Shown here: one piece after another, positions 49,401 to 62,610 of the stretch | Layout: each line of letters begins with the position of its first letter | Position numbering within the stretch: position 1 is the first letter of the stretch | Source: Cliona cf. orientalis | Lineage: Eukaryota; Porifera; Demospongiae; Clionaida; Clionaidae | Assembly: GCA_963930775.1 (NCBI GenBank) | Contig: OZ005692.1 | Span: forward strand, 8,914,135 to 8,978,134 | Length of the DNA: 64,000 nucleotides | Reading direction: 5' to 3' | Notes under the pieces: generated by a model | The model's database searches: none | Told to the model about the DNA's origin: nothing | The model's input: only the letters and a program-made list of their open reading frames with translations | Program-made: the position numbers and the translations under genes

Positions 49401-51494
49401 ACCGATCACAAACCGCTTACGCACATTTTCAGCGAGTCAAAAGCCACACCGACGATGGCATCTGGAAGAATTCAGAGATGGGCACTAACACTTGGTGCAT
49501 ACAGCTACACAATTCAGTATCGGAAAGGAGACGAGAACTCTAATGCTGATGCACTGAGCAGGCTGCCCCTAGCAGGCCCTACAAAGGAGCCACCCAAACC
49601 AGCAGAAATGATCCATCTAATGGAGTATCTGGACACATCACCAGTATCGAGTGCACAAATCAGAGCATGGACGGAACGCGATCCAATCCTCTCCAAGGTC
49701 AAGGGGATGACTCTCTCCGGATGGCCTGCAGACACTACTGGCATGGAGGAGGAGCTGCGTCCATTTGCAAGACGTAAGTATGAATTGAGTGTGGAGGAAG
49801 GATGTGTGCTATGGGGTAACAGAGTGGTAGTACCTAGCAAGGGAAGAAACCAAATTCTGCAAATGTTGCATGAAGCTCACCCTGGAATAGCACGCATGAA
49901 GAGCCTTGCCCGAGGGTATGTTTGGTGGCCTGGAATTGACCAGGAGTTGGAGAATTACGTAAAATCCTGTCAACAGTGTCAGATCAATCAGAAATCACCA
50001 CCAGTAGCACCCTTGCACCCGTGGAGTTGGCCGAGTAAACCATGGTCCAGAGTCCACATTGATTACGCTGGTCCCTTTTTCGGAAAAATGTTTTTGCTTC
50101 TTATTGATGCACATTCCAAATGGTTGGAGATTCACATGACCTCATCATCTACCTCAGCTGCTACTATCTCGCTATTGAGAAGGTCATTCGCTAGCCTTGG
50201 TTTACCAGAAGTAATTGTTTCGGATAATGCAGCAAATTTCACGAGTGAAGAGTTTGAGCAGTTTCTGAGGAAGAACGGCATCAAACATGTGAAGACACCA
50301 CCGTACCATCCCTCTTCTAATGGTCTGGCGGAAAGAGCGGTGCAAACCTTTAAGGAAGGGATGAGGAAGTTGAAGGATGGATCGTTGGAGACAAAATTAT
50401 CACGTTTTCTCTTTAAGTACCGCCTGACACCACAAAGTACTACTGGAGTGTCACCGTCAGAACTGATGTTCGGACGACGATTACGTTCGCATCTGGATCA
50501 TGTACGCCCCGAGATCGACCGAACGACTCGACTGAATCAGGAACGTCAAAAACAAGGACACGATAGACGAGCACGTATTCGTGAGTTCCAGGTCAACGAT
50601 TTAGTAAACGCCAAGAACTATGGACCTGGGGCTGCCTGGAATCCGGGCAAGATCACGGCAGTTCACGGATCAATGTTGTTTGAAGTAAAACTTGATGATG
50701 GCAGAATTGTTCGAAAACATGTTGATCAACTGCGAAGCCGGGTGAATCGTACTTTTAACACTAACACTGGAGATGGGGATGATGATTTCGATTTTCCTGT
50801 GAGTGGAAATGCTACAGTTCAGGAAGCCACCACAGATGTTGATTCTGGTGATAATTCAGCCAGCCACGATAATAACCGTCCTCCAGAGAATGAAAGTGCT
50901 GAAGAGCAGAATAATAACAACATCCCGAATGAACAATCTGAAAGTGAAAATGTTCCAGAATCAGCCGAACCAGAGAATACTTTACCCAGACGTTCTGGTC
51001 GAATTAGGCATCCCCCAGTGAGGTTTGAACCTGGTCAGACTGTTTGATGTTTATTGATTAAGTTTTGTCATTATTATTTCTGTTATGTTATTTTGGTTAA
51101 GTTGTAAACTAAGGAGGGAGGACTGTAGTGTTTGTTATTAATATTATTATTTGTAATTAGCTAAAGTAACACTTATGTAATTGTAATTGCATGTTTAATC
51201 TCTTAGGTATTGTGTAACTTTGTCAAGTTGTACTGTGTGTGAGCTGTCTGGTAACAGTTCTAAGTGTATGTGAATCGTGTAAGTGTTGTATCTTCTAGAA
51301 TGTTCTGTACTTCTCTGTTTTCTATTTAAGCTGCTGTTTTGTGTCAGTTAGTAGGTTGTATCTATGGTTGTATGAGTGCAGTTGAGTTACTAATAAAAGT
51401 TCTATTTCATTGCGCTTGCATTGCCGCGTGCACGGCACAATACAGTGACAGTATCTAGCTAGCTATAGACTACTAGACTAGAAAGTACACTACA
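46453..51494 (+). mobile_element. Ty3/Gypsy LTR retrotransposon, plus orientation
   Basis: LTRs of 371 bp (46453-46823 and 51124-51494), TGTAGTG...ACTACA, appear identical. Each has a TATTTAAG promoter-like site and AATAAA. The target duplication is GCTAC. TTGGCGACGAGGAT follows the 5' LTR (primer-binding site), and the purine tract AAGGAGGGAGGAC precedes the 3' LTR. Parts in order are gag (about 46.9-47.6 kb), zinc knuckles (about 47.63-47.73), aspartic protease (about 47.9), reverse transcriptase (about 48.3-48.9), RNase H (about 49.1-49.5), integrase (about 49.8-50.5), and an acidic Asn/Glu-rich tail. All parts are present, but the coding region is interrupted about twice. Identical LTRs make it very young. 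It is related to but distinct from the element at 29653-34109, and lies between the two duplicate units. Confidence 0.94.
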
Positions 51495-52303
51495 GCTACC
51501 ACATACGTTTGGTGGCAATAATGTGAGTTAAGAGATAGATCAAGATTTTAGACTAAATAATGACAGATTCTATGGCCTTATACACAAATCAATAGCATGG
51601 AAGGAGCGCAGAGATGAGGCATTAGGGTGAGACACAAATTAGCTACAATAGAAAATATGGACATAACATTAATAGATATTTAATATACATTAGTGTACAG
51701 AATACACAGAGTTAGTCAGGCACAGGTTACATTACTATATATGAATGCAATCTGCTCTCATGCAAATCCGCTTTGATACATTTCAAAATTAGATGAGTAC
51801 CTATAGCTAGCTATGAGGTTTCATGAGCAGTGAAGAGTATCACATGATCTCAGGTTTGAGCATTCCTGACACCACAAACAATGAAACATGTCAAGTTATG
51901 CCAAAACTGCTATCTATCTTGATGAATCAATACTGAATATTACATGAATGCACACAAACAATGGTGAGTACGCTGTGCATGATCGCATGAGCGATCACAT
52001 AAAGCTGTGTAGTATACACCACGTGCTCCATGATAATATTATTATTATTGTAAGTCGCTGTTCAGCGTTCACAATCTCATTTACCAAATTAAACATGAAT
52101 CGTGCGTGCACGTGACATTGTGCAATGTAATATTTTGTGCTTTTGAGACTGTCCGCAACTAACACAGCAATAGTAATACAAAATGGGAAAGTGTGCATTA
52201 TTATAATATGATTAAATCAATAAAAAATATTCTTGCATAGCTAATAGTTTTACGTTAAGATAACTCAAAAGGTAAGATAAACGATTTGTAGATATCCTTA
52301 CAG
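51495..52303. other. Spacer downstream of gene B; no gene seen
   Basis: AT-rich. The part from about 51890 resembles 25590-26290 downstream of gene A, as expected for the second duplicate. No gene or RNA is recognised. Confidence 0.5.
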
Positions 52304-55300
52304 TTATGAGGCAGAAAGCACAATCTTTAATTCGCCAGCGAGTTCGGATAAGTCAGCTTCTTCCAGAGCCTTGATTACAGTGTTCCAAGTGATTGGCTTC
52401 CGACCATTACCCTGAAGCCATTCGTTGAATACTGTTCGACAAGCATCCACGGATTGTTGGGGATAGTCCTTTCTTATGCAACTGATGTCATGGCTCTCAA
52501 AGTGCAAACTGGTAGCAACTGACTCCCACTTGGCTGCTGCTTGCTTTATCACCTTCACGATCTTCCCATTAGAGCCCTCAATACGATTGAAATGACAGAG
52601 TTTAGGCACGGAAGAAGTAGTGGGAAAATCTGTATGTATAAAGGTAGGTACATGCATGCCACATAAAATTTTTTTTAAACACGTACTTAAAGTATGGTAT
52701 AAAGGTAGGAGGTACAAAACTATTCCAAACACTTAGTTATACAAAATTATGGTATAGCTACCTGATACACTGCTAGCTGAATCTGTTGAAGTAGCTTGGG
52801 AAGGACAACTTGCTTTGGGTGGTAAACAAATATTCTGTAGAGAAAAAGAAAATTATTATTAGTATACTACATGTAGTAATTGCAATGATGAATATTTACT
52901 TGTAAGTATGACCAATACACTAATGACCTACCTCATCAAACCAGACCATGTGTCCGTCAGTGAGATCATCGTAAACTTTTCCTGTCAGCTGACAGGTCAT
53001 AGTGCAAGGCTCTCCTTTGTGGGAGTTGATGGTGGCAGAGTGTGACTGGTCGTGTGGAGGTGGCTCAGGGCAGGCAAAGGCAAGGGAATGAGATGCTCTC
53101 TGAGTGTAGTGGAGCCTTTCAGTGACGCTACAAATGCTACTTTCAATTTCATGTCGAACATCACGGCATACTTGACCGAGAGGCACTTTTCGATTGCGAC
53201 CAGTGGTTGAGCTCAGAGCGATTTTAATGTATGTTGGAGAAAGCGAAAACTGAAACGAATCATACGGTCCAATGGAGAGGCAAATCTGGTCTCGATAGAT
53301 CCTGTCTTCCTTCAGCTTGCAGTCATACTGTGAGATTTTCTTTTGCTTGAGCAGATTGACAAGAAGTGCTCCAAACATTCCCTTTGGGCAGAAGCCACTC
53401 CCAAAGACTATCCTGATGGAAGGGATAATTTCCTCTGACTGTGAGTCTGGAGGAAGCTCAGCGTGAGACAGAGCAACGGGAGTAAAATACTTGACAACAG
53501 TGCCATTCTCTTCGATTGGAGCAATGACGTCAAGGTGCTTCAGTAGAATAGCCAATTTGTCACCATGTAGGGTATCAGAATCAGTGGTTATGCATTTATT
53601 GAATACCTCAGAAGAAAAAACACCCAACTTCAAAAACTTTTCATGGTCGAGGGGACCGACGTTATCAAACGTGAAAGTTTGAATAATTAGCTCTGTCACC
53701 TTGTCAAAGATGTACTGTGGTTCCTTGATGACCACATCCCGGAGCTCAGGAACTTCCTGAAAGTGGCGTACAATTCCAACATTGTGATGAAGGAACCAGA
53801 GAGCATCATCCAATTCTTTGCGTTTCTTAATGCCGCATTCTTTGGCTATTTTCATGCAATCTTCGATGCTAAGCACTCTGCCTGGTAAGTGTCGTAGTGT
53901 GATTGCAAACATCATCCATGTATGAGGCGTTTGAATTTTGTAATCGTCAGACTGCAAACCGAGCCGCTCAACAGCATCCCTCACTTGTTGAATATCCTTG
54001 TCATCATCGGAAGTATTGTCGAGAGCAAATACCATTTGTTTTTCAGAACAGAAAACGATCATTTTGTCCTTGTAGGCATCGGTGCTCTTGACAACTCCTT
54101 GTAGCTCTTGGTCGATCTTTTGGAGGTCTTGCTCTGATCCTAGCTTATCTTTGTGGGTGGCAATGAAAAGCACTTTGGGAGTGACTGGTTTCCCATCTTC
54201 TAGCTTAATGTAGCTTCTAGTCGATGCTATGCTGGCCAAAGAGGAAAGCAGGATCTCTTTTGTTGTGCAACTGGCTTCAAATGGGATAATAGACCTCCCG
54301 CTAGGATGTTGGTACTCGACTGGAATCTTCTCATTCAAGCCTTTGTGGAGAGGGAATGTGAGGAAATAGACTGAGGGACCTGAAACAAGAGCTGGCAGAC
54401 TCTCCTGGAATTCTGGCTGTCCACCAGCATCAGAGATATACAGTGTGAACTGTAAAATTCGTCCTTGATGTTTGATAATTGCAGACTTTTGTAGTGCAAA
54501 TCCCAAGATTTCCATTGGGTCACTTGAAGCAGTGATACTCTCCTCCTGAAGGGTACGCTCTAAGTCAGTTCTAGGAGGCACAATATCGACAGCGTTCGAT
54601 TTCTGTACGAACCTTTTCTTTGCCTTGCGTATGATCCTTTGAAACACATTTGGAATGGGAGCAGTAGCTTGAGATTTCATTATCTGTTTCACTAGCTTTC
54701 TACTCGCCACACTACTCTCACGATCCTGAGTAAAGTGAGTTGTGACATCTTCGACAACTATAGCTGCTTCCTCACTTAGATCTGTTACTTCGTTCCAGAT
54801 TGACGGAGACAGAAGCTGCACTGTGGTTTTCTCGATGTCCTCCATTTCCACACGGGTCACCTCCTCTGCTACTCCAGTGCTGGGCTGCTCTAGTATTGGT
54901 TGCTGGCCCTCTATTTCCACACGGGTCACCTCCTCTGCTACTCCAGTGCTGGGCTGCTCTAGTATTGGTTGCTGGCCCTCTATTTCCACACGGGTCACCT
55001 CCTCAGCCACTCCAGTGCTGGGCTGCTCCAGGCCTGGCTTTTCGCCCGTCAAGCGTTTCTTCGTGGACGTCTTTCCCGATCGTGGAAGTCCAAAGAATAT
55101 TCCTTGCATTATGATTTGATCGACAGCTCCCTTTTCTCTGATGGCTCGGCGACAAGCTTCTACTTTTTCATGAATAGGTACTGTGTATGCTAAAAATTTA
55201 ATATAAGCGATAGTAAATGAACCCTTGTTGTGTTCCTGGTAGTTGTCTATGCTGATCATTCAAAAGCATTCCATGCAGAATTATATTATACAAGTATCAA

Positions 55301-58300
55301 AATTTAGTCACAGGGATGGATAGTTGAGCCAGCAGCTAATAATTCAGTAATAATAATAACTACTATGTATTAAAGAGCTCACTAATATCGGTCAAACCTG
55401 CTCCCCACTCCTCCCCCTCCCCCCCCCCCCCCCCCCACTCCACACACACACTTTGAGGGCCAAGGTACATGTACATGTATAAGCGATTAGGTATTGACCA
55501 TTGGCAATTATTATGCTCCAAAATTTAAAATATGCTATTTATTCTGTTCTTTATGCTCAGAGTTCTGCCTATTACTCCATCATGCCTGCACATGCAACAG
55601 TCTTACGTGCCAGGAGCTCCTTTGCAAAAAGAGAGAAAAGGTCTGGTCAAAAGGGTGGTACTAAAGTATCTGACTATAACGCAATAACTGGCAATTCTGG
55701 AGTGCATAAAATAACTAGGTGCCACTTCTGTACCGTGAGCATAGGCTGAGTGGACACGCATAAGTACTGACCACTCAAAATTCACATTCCACTAATATCA
55801 AGTGACCACGCTTCTGCAACCTGATTGGTCTGCAATATACATACATGTACCTCGAGAATAAGGAAGTGTGACCCTTTCGACCAGATACTTTCTCATGCAT
55901 GCATGCGTACATGTATGCATGGGTATGAGACTAGCACAACAATGCCTATTTTATGCCCACCCCTTAAGTATACCTTCAAATGGGTAGCTAAATCTAAGTA
56001 GGCTGGTAAATCTGAGCCTATTATTCTAGAATAATGTTCAATGCTAGTGCCACAAAAATGTTATTCCACGATCAAAGACCATAAGCGACACCACAGTATG
56101 ACACATATATACATGTACATGTGTACATCACCCATTGCACCCTTGCCTATGAAAGGATTAAACTACACAAAAGCTTGAAGGGTTCTTAATAAATAATATA
56201 GCAAAGGGCTTTGTGGGAGAGTGTCTATTAAGAGGATACTCCAGCAAATATGTAGCAGGTGCTGATTATGCACAGAAGGTGGCTGATAGGGTGGCTACCC
56301 ATAGTTAACTATACTGGTCCAAGGGGATGGCTGGTTAATTATGGTGGATGTTTCCATTACAGTACGTTGCATAAAAGAACTGGTGAAGGGGGGTGGCTAG
56401 CCACCCTATCCACCCCCCCCCCCCCCCATATGAGCCCCTGATGTAGACATAGCATTAATTATACCAATTTGTTTTTGCTGATTACTCAGACAAGTATCAG
56501 ACTCATTGACTATTGACAATTGCTGTAATTTGCGATCCTGAGATACCCAACGAGTGCAGCAAGGGATTTATAGTCAGGGTTGTCTATCGTCAGTATAAAA
56601 TTGCCATATCTCAAGTTCTAGGCATCCGAGCAATTCATACGCACAATGAATTCATCGAAATGGTTACAACTTGCTTTATTTTGCTGTAAATTGTTTGGTA
56701 TAGCCTACGAGCATCACAAATCCTTTTTATTGGCCATGCACGACCTGTACCCCCATGGGCTTTCTGCTCATGTGCACAACCTATAGCATAGTACCGTACT
56801 TTTTTTAAAAATTTGGCTCATCATATTATTCAAAAATATTCTCTAATTTTTAGCAAAGGTCATCACGCGTATATGGTATAAACAGGAATCGAATGCATAG
56901 GCAGATAATGTTGTCTAAAATTCAGCGAACCTCAAGCAACATCATAATTTTCATGCCGAATGTTTAGAAGAAATATTATAGTACATAGCTAGGTAAAGGT
57001 AGTCAACAAAGCACATGCATACTGCTACAGCATAGATGCCTTGTCTATTCAAGCATATGAATGCAAGTTCAGCTCCATTAACGTATGTATGTTTGATACC
57101 TTATCAGTAATAGATCACAATTATTGTACAGTATAATACTTGAGGCAATTAGTGTGGTATTGTCCCACTATTATCATCAGTACACAACCACATACCAGAA
57201 ACATGTTTCCCATATAGCTGCTTTAGCACACTGTGTTCAGTGAGTTGGCCATCACCCCACCTATAGAGGGCCCAGGCTACCAGCTTCCAGCTTGGAGCAG
57301 GATGATTCTGCAGCCATTGCTTCAGCATGGACTCTTTTCCTGTCATCACTCCCAGCCTGGACCAACATACATCAAGCCACATGCCTAGCCCCTTCCAGTC
57401 AGCTACACCTTGCAGAGCTGAGAGTAGATGAGGTACTGTCAGTGTTGAATCTGGACAAAACAAATCATAAAGATAAACAAAACAACATGAGGGTTACAAT
57501 AAACAATACACATACTAGCAAAATAAAAAAAATGAATACGTGATCTTGATAGCTAGCCAACTGATGAGACCATTACCGCTATATGCAGCATCAGTGTGTA
57601 GACTAAAGTGGGTACAGTACTAGTGAGTTTAGATTCAAGGCTCATAGTTATCCACACTACTATAGATCATTGAAGTGAGTCACCTGAACACACCTCACCA
57701 GGAGTGCTCCTGACCTCACTGAAATATCGTCTACTATCCAGAGAAGGTTAATTAAGCAATTATTCTGATCATCAGAGCTGTTTGCAATAATACTATACAC
57801 TTGTGTACACAATCCAGGTCAACCCACTGAGTCAGCAACAACAGTACATTAATATATTATGGCACACAACGATAATCAAAACTGTAATATTTGGTGACAT
57901 TTTTGATTAACATCCTCCGATTGCTAGCCAGGTAACGAAATTAATTATTATGTAAGTACATGTCATGTCATCCCAGCACACAGCTTACCCTCCTCCCTTT
58001 TGGTGTATCTTTTTGCTGCCTGGAGTGCTCTTTCCTCACAGCAGTTATATAAGGATCCAGCTATAACCGCCCAGGAGATCCCCGGGATGAACTGCACTAT
58101 GTATGCTGATAGTGACGCAAGTTGTTGTGACTGGTGCTGCCCTCTGATCTCATCCACCTTAGAGTCTGGCACATCAAGGTGGAAACACAGACTGTGACTC
58201 CACCATGGAGAGCTGTCATACCAGTTCGTCTCCAACACGTTAAGGACATCAGCTACATGCTCCACAGTGAGGTTGGGGTCTGCATTGGAAAAACATGCCC

Positions 58301-61300
58301 TTCGCTCACTGGAGTATACAAAGGTATACTATACCATAAACTAAAGTTTATTGATGATTGTGGTGATCTTTCTATTGTATTGTGTATGAGAAGCTTTCGT
58401 TACATTTTGGAATCAATAACTAGTGCATATGCTATATTCGGTGGTTTGAGCTACAATTATCATTGGACTGCCTAATATACTAATAATTACAGTATAGTTA
58501 AACAAATACATGTACAACATATGATCCAATTTAACGTAATAAATCACTATTATTAGCATTTTACAAATTCTCATAACGTATAATAATATTATGTATGGAA
58601 CTATTACAACCTTTACCATAAAAGCATGCAGGTTTCAAAATTGAAATTATTATGCTAAGTACGATAATCATAGAGTCGGTAGACTCTATAAGTAGGGATG
58701 GCCCGGATATGCCATATATGTAATACATTACAAATACCCAAATATCTCAAAATCGGTAATTTTGTGAAATTTCTAAGTGTGAAAATCAGAATCTCCAGCA
58801 AATTGTGCATCTAACAAGACCAAGATCATTCATCAAAACAGTTGTACACGTCAGAACCAAATGTTCAAAAAATAGGCCATTTCTCATTCTTTCTTTCTTC
58901 TTTCTTTCTTTCTTCCTTTCTAGTTTCTTGGGCTAGCTCAAGACTGCCTCCACCGCTCATCTTACTTTGAGTATAAATCCACTCTATTTTGTAGCGCGCA
59001 GTGCAGTGGCACGCTAGTTTGTCGTTATCTCGACAGAACGTAATAGTGGGTGTGTACGACGCATTATCGAATGGGTGTGTCTGATACGCCATTTTTGTGA
59101 TATAATGCGCATGCTCGGAATATGTTGCCATGGTGAAGTCATGTGACATGACATCGACAGCGCCTGGCCCTAGGCAGCTACGTACGTAGCTATTACTAGC
59201 TCGTATGATGTATACATCGCTAGCGCGTGCGATGGCGTGCTGGACCCGATCATGGATGTGAAGGTTCAAGGCTCGAGGAGCGGTAAGAAGCTAGGCATAG
59301 GCAAGCTACTCGCTAGCGCTTGCAGCGCTAGTGCTACGCTGGATCGATCATAGATATCATACCATCCTGATACGAAGGCGCAAGGCTCCGAGCGAGCAGC
59401 GGTATTTTAATAACGTACAGATCATAAAACTATGCTGGGTAGCTAGCTGCTGCCGACAGTAAAACTTAGAACTTGGTTTTCTACCTAAGCGTTAAGTCTC
59501 ATCACTACTTGGGCCGCCTAAAGCACTGAGCCTTCTTGGTCATCCAGGCTGTTCATCGTCATAACAATTATGAACGCAAGTTAATGAGGGGCGTGGCAAA
59601 GAATTTTGTGCACCTCCCATCTTCCACTTATTGTGAGTAAACCATGTAAGATGACATTGATAAATTTCACTAAGTGCAATAAAAAAAGAACAGAAACAAG
59701 TATGAATAAAATTGAAGAATGAAGTAGGGATGGCAGGATCAAAAAGTACACAAACAAGAGATAATTGCATCTACTATACATCCCTACGCTTGCTTTTTGA
59801 GGGGTGCAAAAATGACCAGTATATAATGCGATTGAATCAAAACTGATAAACCCGAACCATCGTGACAACTAGGGAACAACCGTTGCACGAATGTCTCCCA
59901 CATAACACACTCAACAAACACATCAACCATGATTAATAAGTGCATAATAGTCGAGAAAAGTAAGCGTAGGGATGTATAGTAGATGCAATTATCTCTTGTT
60001 TGTGTACTTTTTGATCCTGCCATCCCTACTTCATTCTTCAATTTTATTCAATTGTTTTTATACTTGTTAAGTAGGGATGGCCCGGATATGCCATATTATA
60101 TTACAAAAAAGTTAATAACTCAGAGCAAATAAAATTGTAAGGTTTTTGACTTATATATTCATGATCTACGCCAGAATAACTATCTATCGAGCCCTGAAAC
60201 ACCCATGGAAAACATCAGGTATGCCTGAACCAGCTATTTTTAAAATTATAAAAAAAGTGCAAAACTTTAATTGTCAATCTTCAAGTTTCATCTAGGGCTA
60301 ACTCAATACTGCTTCTACCTCTCAGCTTAGTTCAAGTATACATCCACTCCATTTTGTTAAGCGTACGTCCTTGGTACACTACTTTTGCGTTATCATGACA
60401 GTTGGTAAATCGTCGTGGGCATATGCAGCGCATTTCACACAATTTGTCATCTTCGATACGCCATTTTGTCATATAATGCGCATGCTCAAATAGTGTTGCC
60501 ATGGTGAAGTCATGTGACAAATGATGTCAGTGCTAGTGACATTCTCGTCGTACAGCAATACCATGGGATGAAGCTCTTGAGTATGGTATTCGGGGTATCA
60601 GGCTTATGCAAGGTGCATGTGTATCCACTGAGCCAATGTTTGGAGACAAGGCATGCACTCACGCTAAAACACCTTTAACATAGCTAATAACATAGTGCTT
60701 GGCAGAAGCCATCACCTCCATGAAATTCCAATCTATAAAATTACATGTATCATTGTATATACGAAGAATAATCATTGAACAATATTATAGCACAGCATAT
60801 GCATCAGTGTTTCTTCGACACAAGTGTCCACTGTCCGTGGTGCCTGGATGTGTCTGGTCAGCATGTTAAACATGTATAGAAAAACTTGAGGGTTGCCATG
60901 CACTCTGGAGTCTTCCAGTAGCTACTAATGATCTTGTAATCTGAAATCGAAGGTTAATATTTAATATTATATGCGTATACTTAGGCCAACCTTTTGATGC
61001 TGACGGGAGTGTATGCATGATATCAGTTACACGTATACATAATATTATGCAAGAACGAAAATCTTCGAAATTTCTTCTGAACATACTAGCTACTAGTTAT
61101 ACATTTACAGAAGATAACTATAAGATGGCTGGTGAATGAACACAGACAAAAAAAAGTCCAGCATTGAACAGGCAAACCATGAATTGCCCAGATGGCAATA
61201 AAAAAAGAATAGTAACAAGTAGGGACGGCAGGGTCAAAAGCACATGAACAAGATTAGGGATAATCACACACACAAAACATCCCTACGCTGGCTTTTTGAG

Positions 61301-62528
61301 TAGGTGCAGGAATTAACTAACCAGGCAGAAATGCGACGATCAAAGATGATTATCCCCCGTGACCCCCTACGAGAATATTGAATTTCTTGATCCCACATAC
61401 ATGCAGAAGATTCAAATTAAGGATGGATCACCATCAATAGGCACATGATAATTGAGAAAAGCAAGCGTAGGGATGTATAGCGTGTATGATTATCCCTAAT
61501 CTTGTTCATGTACTTTTTGACCCTGCCATCCCTATTTCATCGTTCAATTTATTTAATTTTTTATACTTGTATTAATTATCACAAGACATAATATCCAACA
61601 ACTTTACACTCATTAGAGAGTAATCTTTCACCACATGGAATGGTAGCTATGTCTTTGATGTGCATACCTGTCACAGGTTCAGAGTAATCCTGTATTCGCT
61701 CTGCCACTTGGTGTTCCTCCATCCAATGAAGAACATTGATGACACACCTCCAGCTGGATCTAGGATGTAGGGTGAGAACATAGAGAATCACAGCCCTCAG
61801 TCGATCAGAGTCTGTGGAATGTTGGCTCCCTATTTCCTGCCTTGTTGCATATGGTACATATAACGAATCTCCAATGACATTCCATTTTCCCTCTATCCCT
61901 CTCAGAGCCGCCATGATATTCTCCACAGTGAGGGCTGGTACTAATGGGAAGAGATAACACACTCCATTAAACAATCCTGTGTGTGTACACTATCACTGCA
62001 ATAATTAAAATACCACTCTCCTTCAACATGCACTACACACTACTGCTTGCAATTATTACGCAACACAGAATCGTATTAATTTTAGAATTACTGTACACAT
62101 GCACTTCTAACATTAAATTTTGGCCCTTCAAAATGTTCAGTTCCTTCAAAAATATTATAGTCTCTAGTTTTTGGCAAAGGTCATCGTGCATATATTATCT
62201 TATAAATGGGAATAGAATGCATAGCCAATGGAATGTTGAATAATTATTAACCTCTAAAAATTCGTCACAGCTCAAGCAATATTATTTTCACGCCAAATTT
62301 TTAGATGAAATCAGTAATAAACTATGTGCACCACTCTCCTCAACAAGCACTAAGGAATAAGAATCACTTTTATGGAACACAGTGCTGAATTTAGGATTAT
62401 GTTTGGGGGGGGGGGGGGGGGGGTAGAGGAACAGCTCTCTGTATTTTCTTGGGGCAATATTTATTCATCAAGGGGGTCACAGGGAAATACATGTACATAT
62501 CCCACAGTAGAGAGGTTCTAGCTAGTGA

Positions 62529-62560
<32 letters not shown>

Positions 62561-62610
62561 TAGTCTTCTCCCAGCTTTGACTCACCTTTCTTTCTCCCTC
62601 CCTCAGCCAT
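52304..62610 (-). CDS. Multi-Death-domain ROCO-like GTPase, gene B
   Basis: Seven exons (minus): 62610-62586, 61934-61668, 58279-57989, 57450-57196, 55189-52932, 52834-52762, 52629-52304. They give 1164 aa, GT-AG and in phase, with the same structure as gene A. The order is MAEGGRKK, Death 1, Death 2, Death 3, GTPase/COR-like block, linker, Death 4. GTPase motifs GLPRSGKT, DAGGQPEFQ and THKD are intact. Differences from A include a third 23-residue minisatellite unit after the P-loop, a linker four residues longer, and many substitutions in all Death domains. The GTPase block is much closer to A, apart from a diverged patch at about 53490-53690. The intron before the GTPase exon is about 2.0 kb against 7.3 kb in A. 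As for A, the biochemical role is a Death-domain assembly gated by a ROCO-type GTPase; the pathway is unknown. Its start codon and first exon are identical to those of A. Confidence 0.87.
54840..55050. repeat. Coding 69-bp minisatellite, three units (gene B)
   Basis: Three in-frame 69-bp units (CCACACGGGT at 54848, 54917 and 54986) encode 23-residue repeats between P-loop and switch II of the gene B GTPase. The two left-hand units share CTCTGCTACTCC where the third has CAGCCACTCC. This suggests that one unit duplicated recently. Confidence 0.93.
59696..60067. mobile_element. MITE with ~95-bp inverted arms, copy 1
   Basis: The outer ends ACAAGTAT...ATACTTGT are followed by AAAATTGAAGAATGAAG, then TAGGGATGGCAGG, then AAAGTACACAAACAAGAG, ending near CCCTACGCTTGCTTTT. 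The same sequence returns inverted at 59958-60067. It is non-coding. It lies in the gene B intron between Death exons 1 and 2 and is absent from the matching gene A intron. Confidence 0.82.
61215..61571. mobile_element. MITE with ~80-bp inverted arms, copy 2
   Basis: Same family as 59696-60067. The left arm is TAGGGACGGCAGGGTCAAAA...CATCCCTACGCTGGCTTTTTGAG; the right arm is AAGCAAGCGTAGGGATGTAT...GACCCTGCCATCCCTA. The two copies differ by more than 10 percent and the left outer end looks shortened. It ends about 100 bp before the first Death exon of gene B. Confidence 0.82.
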
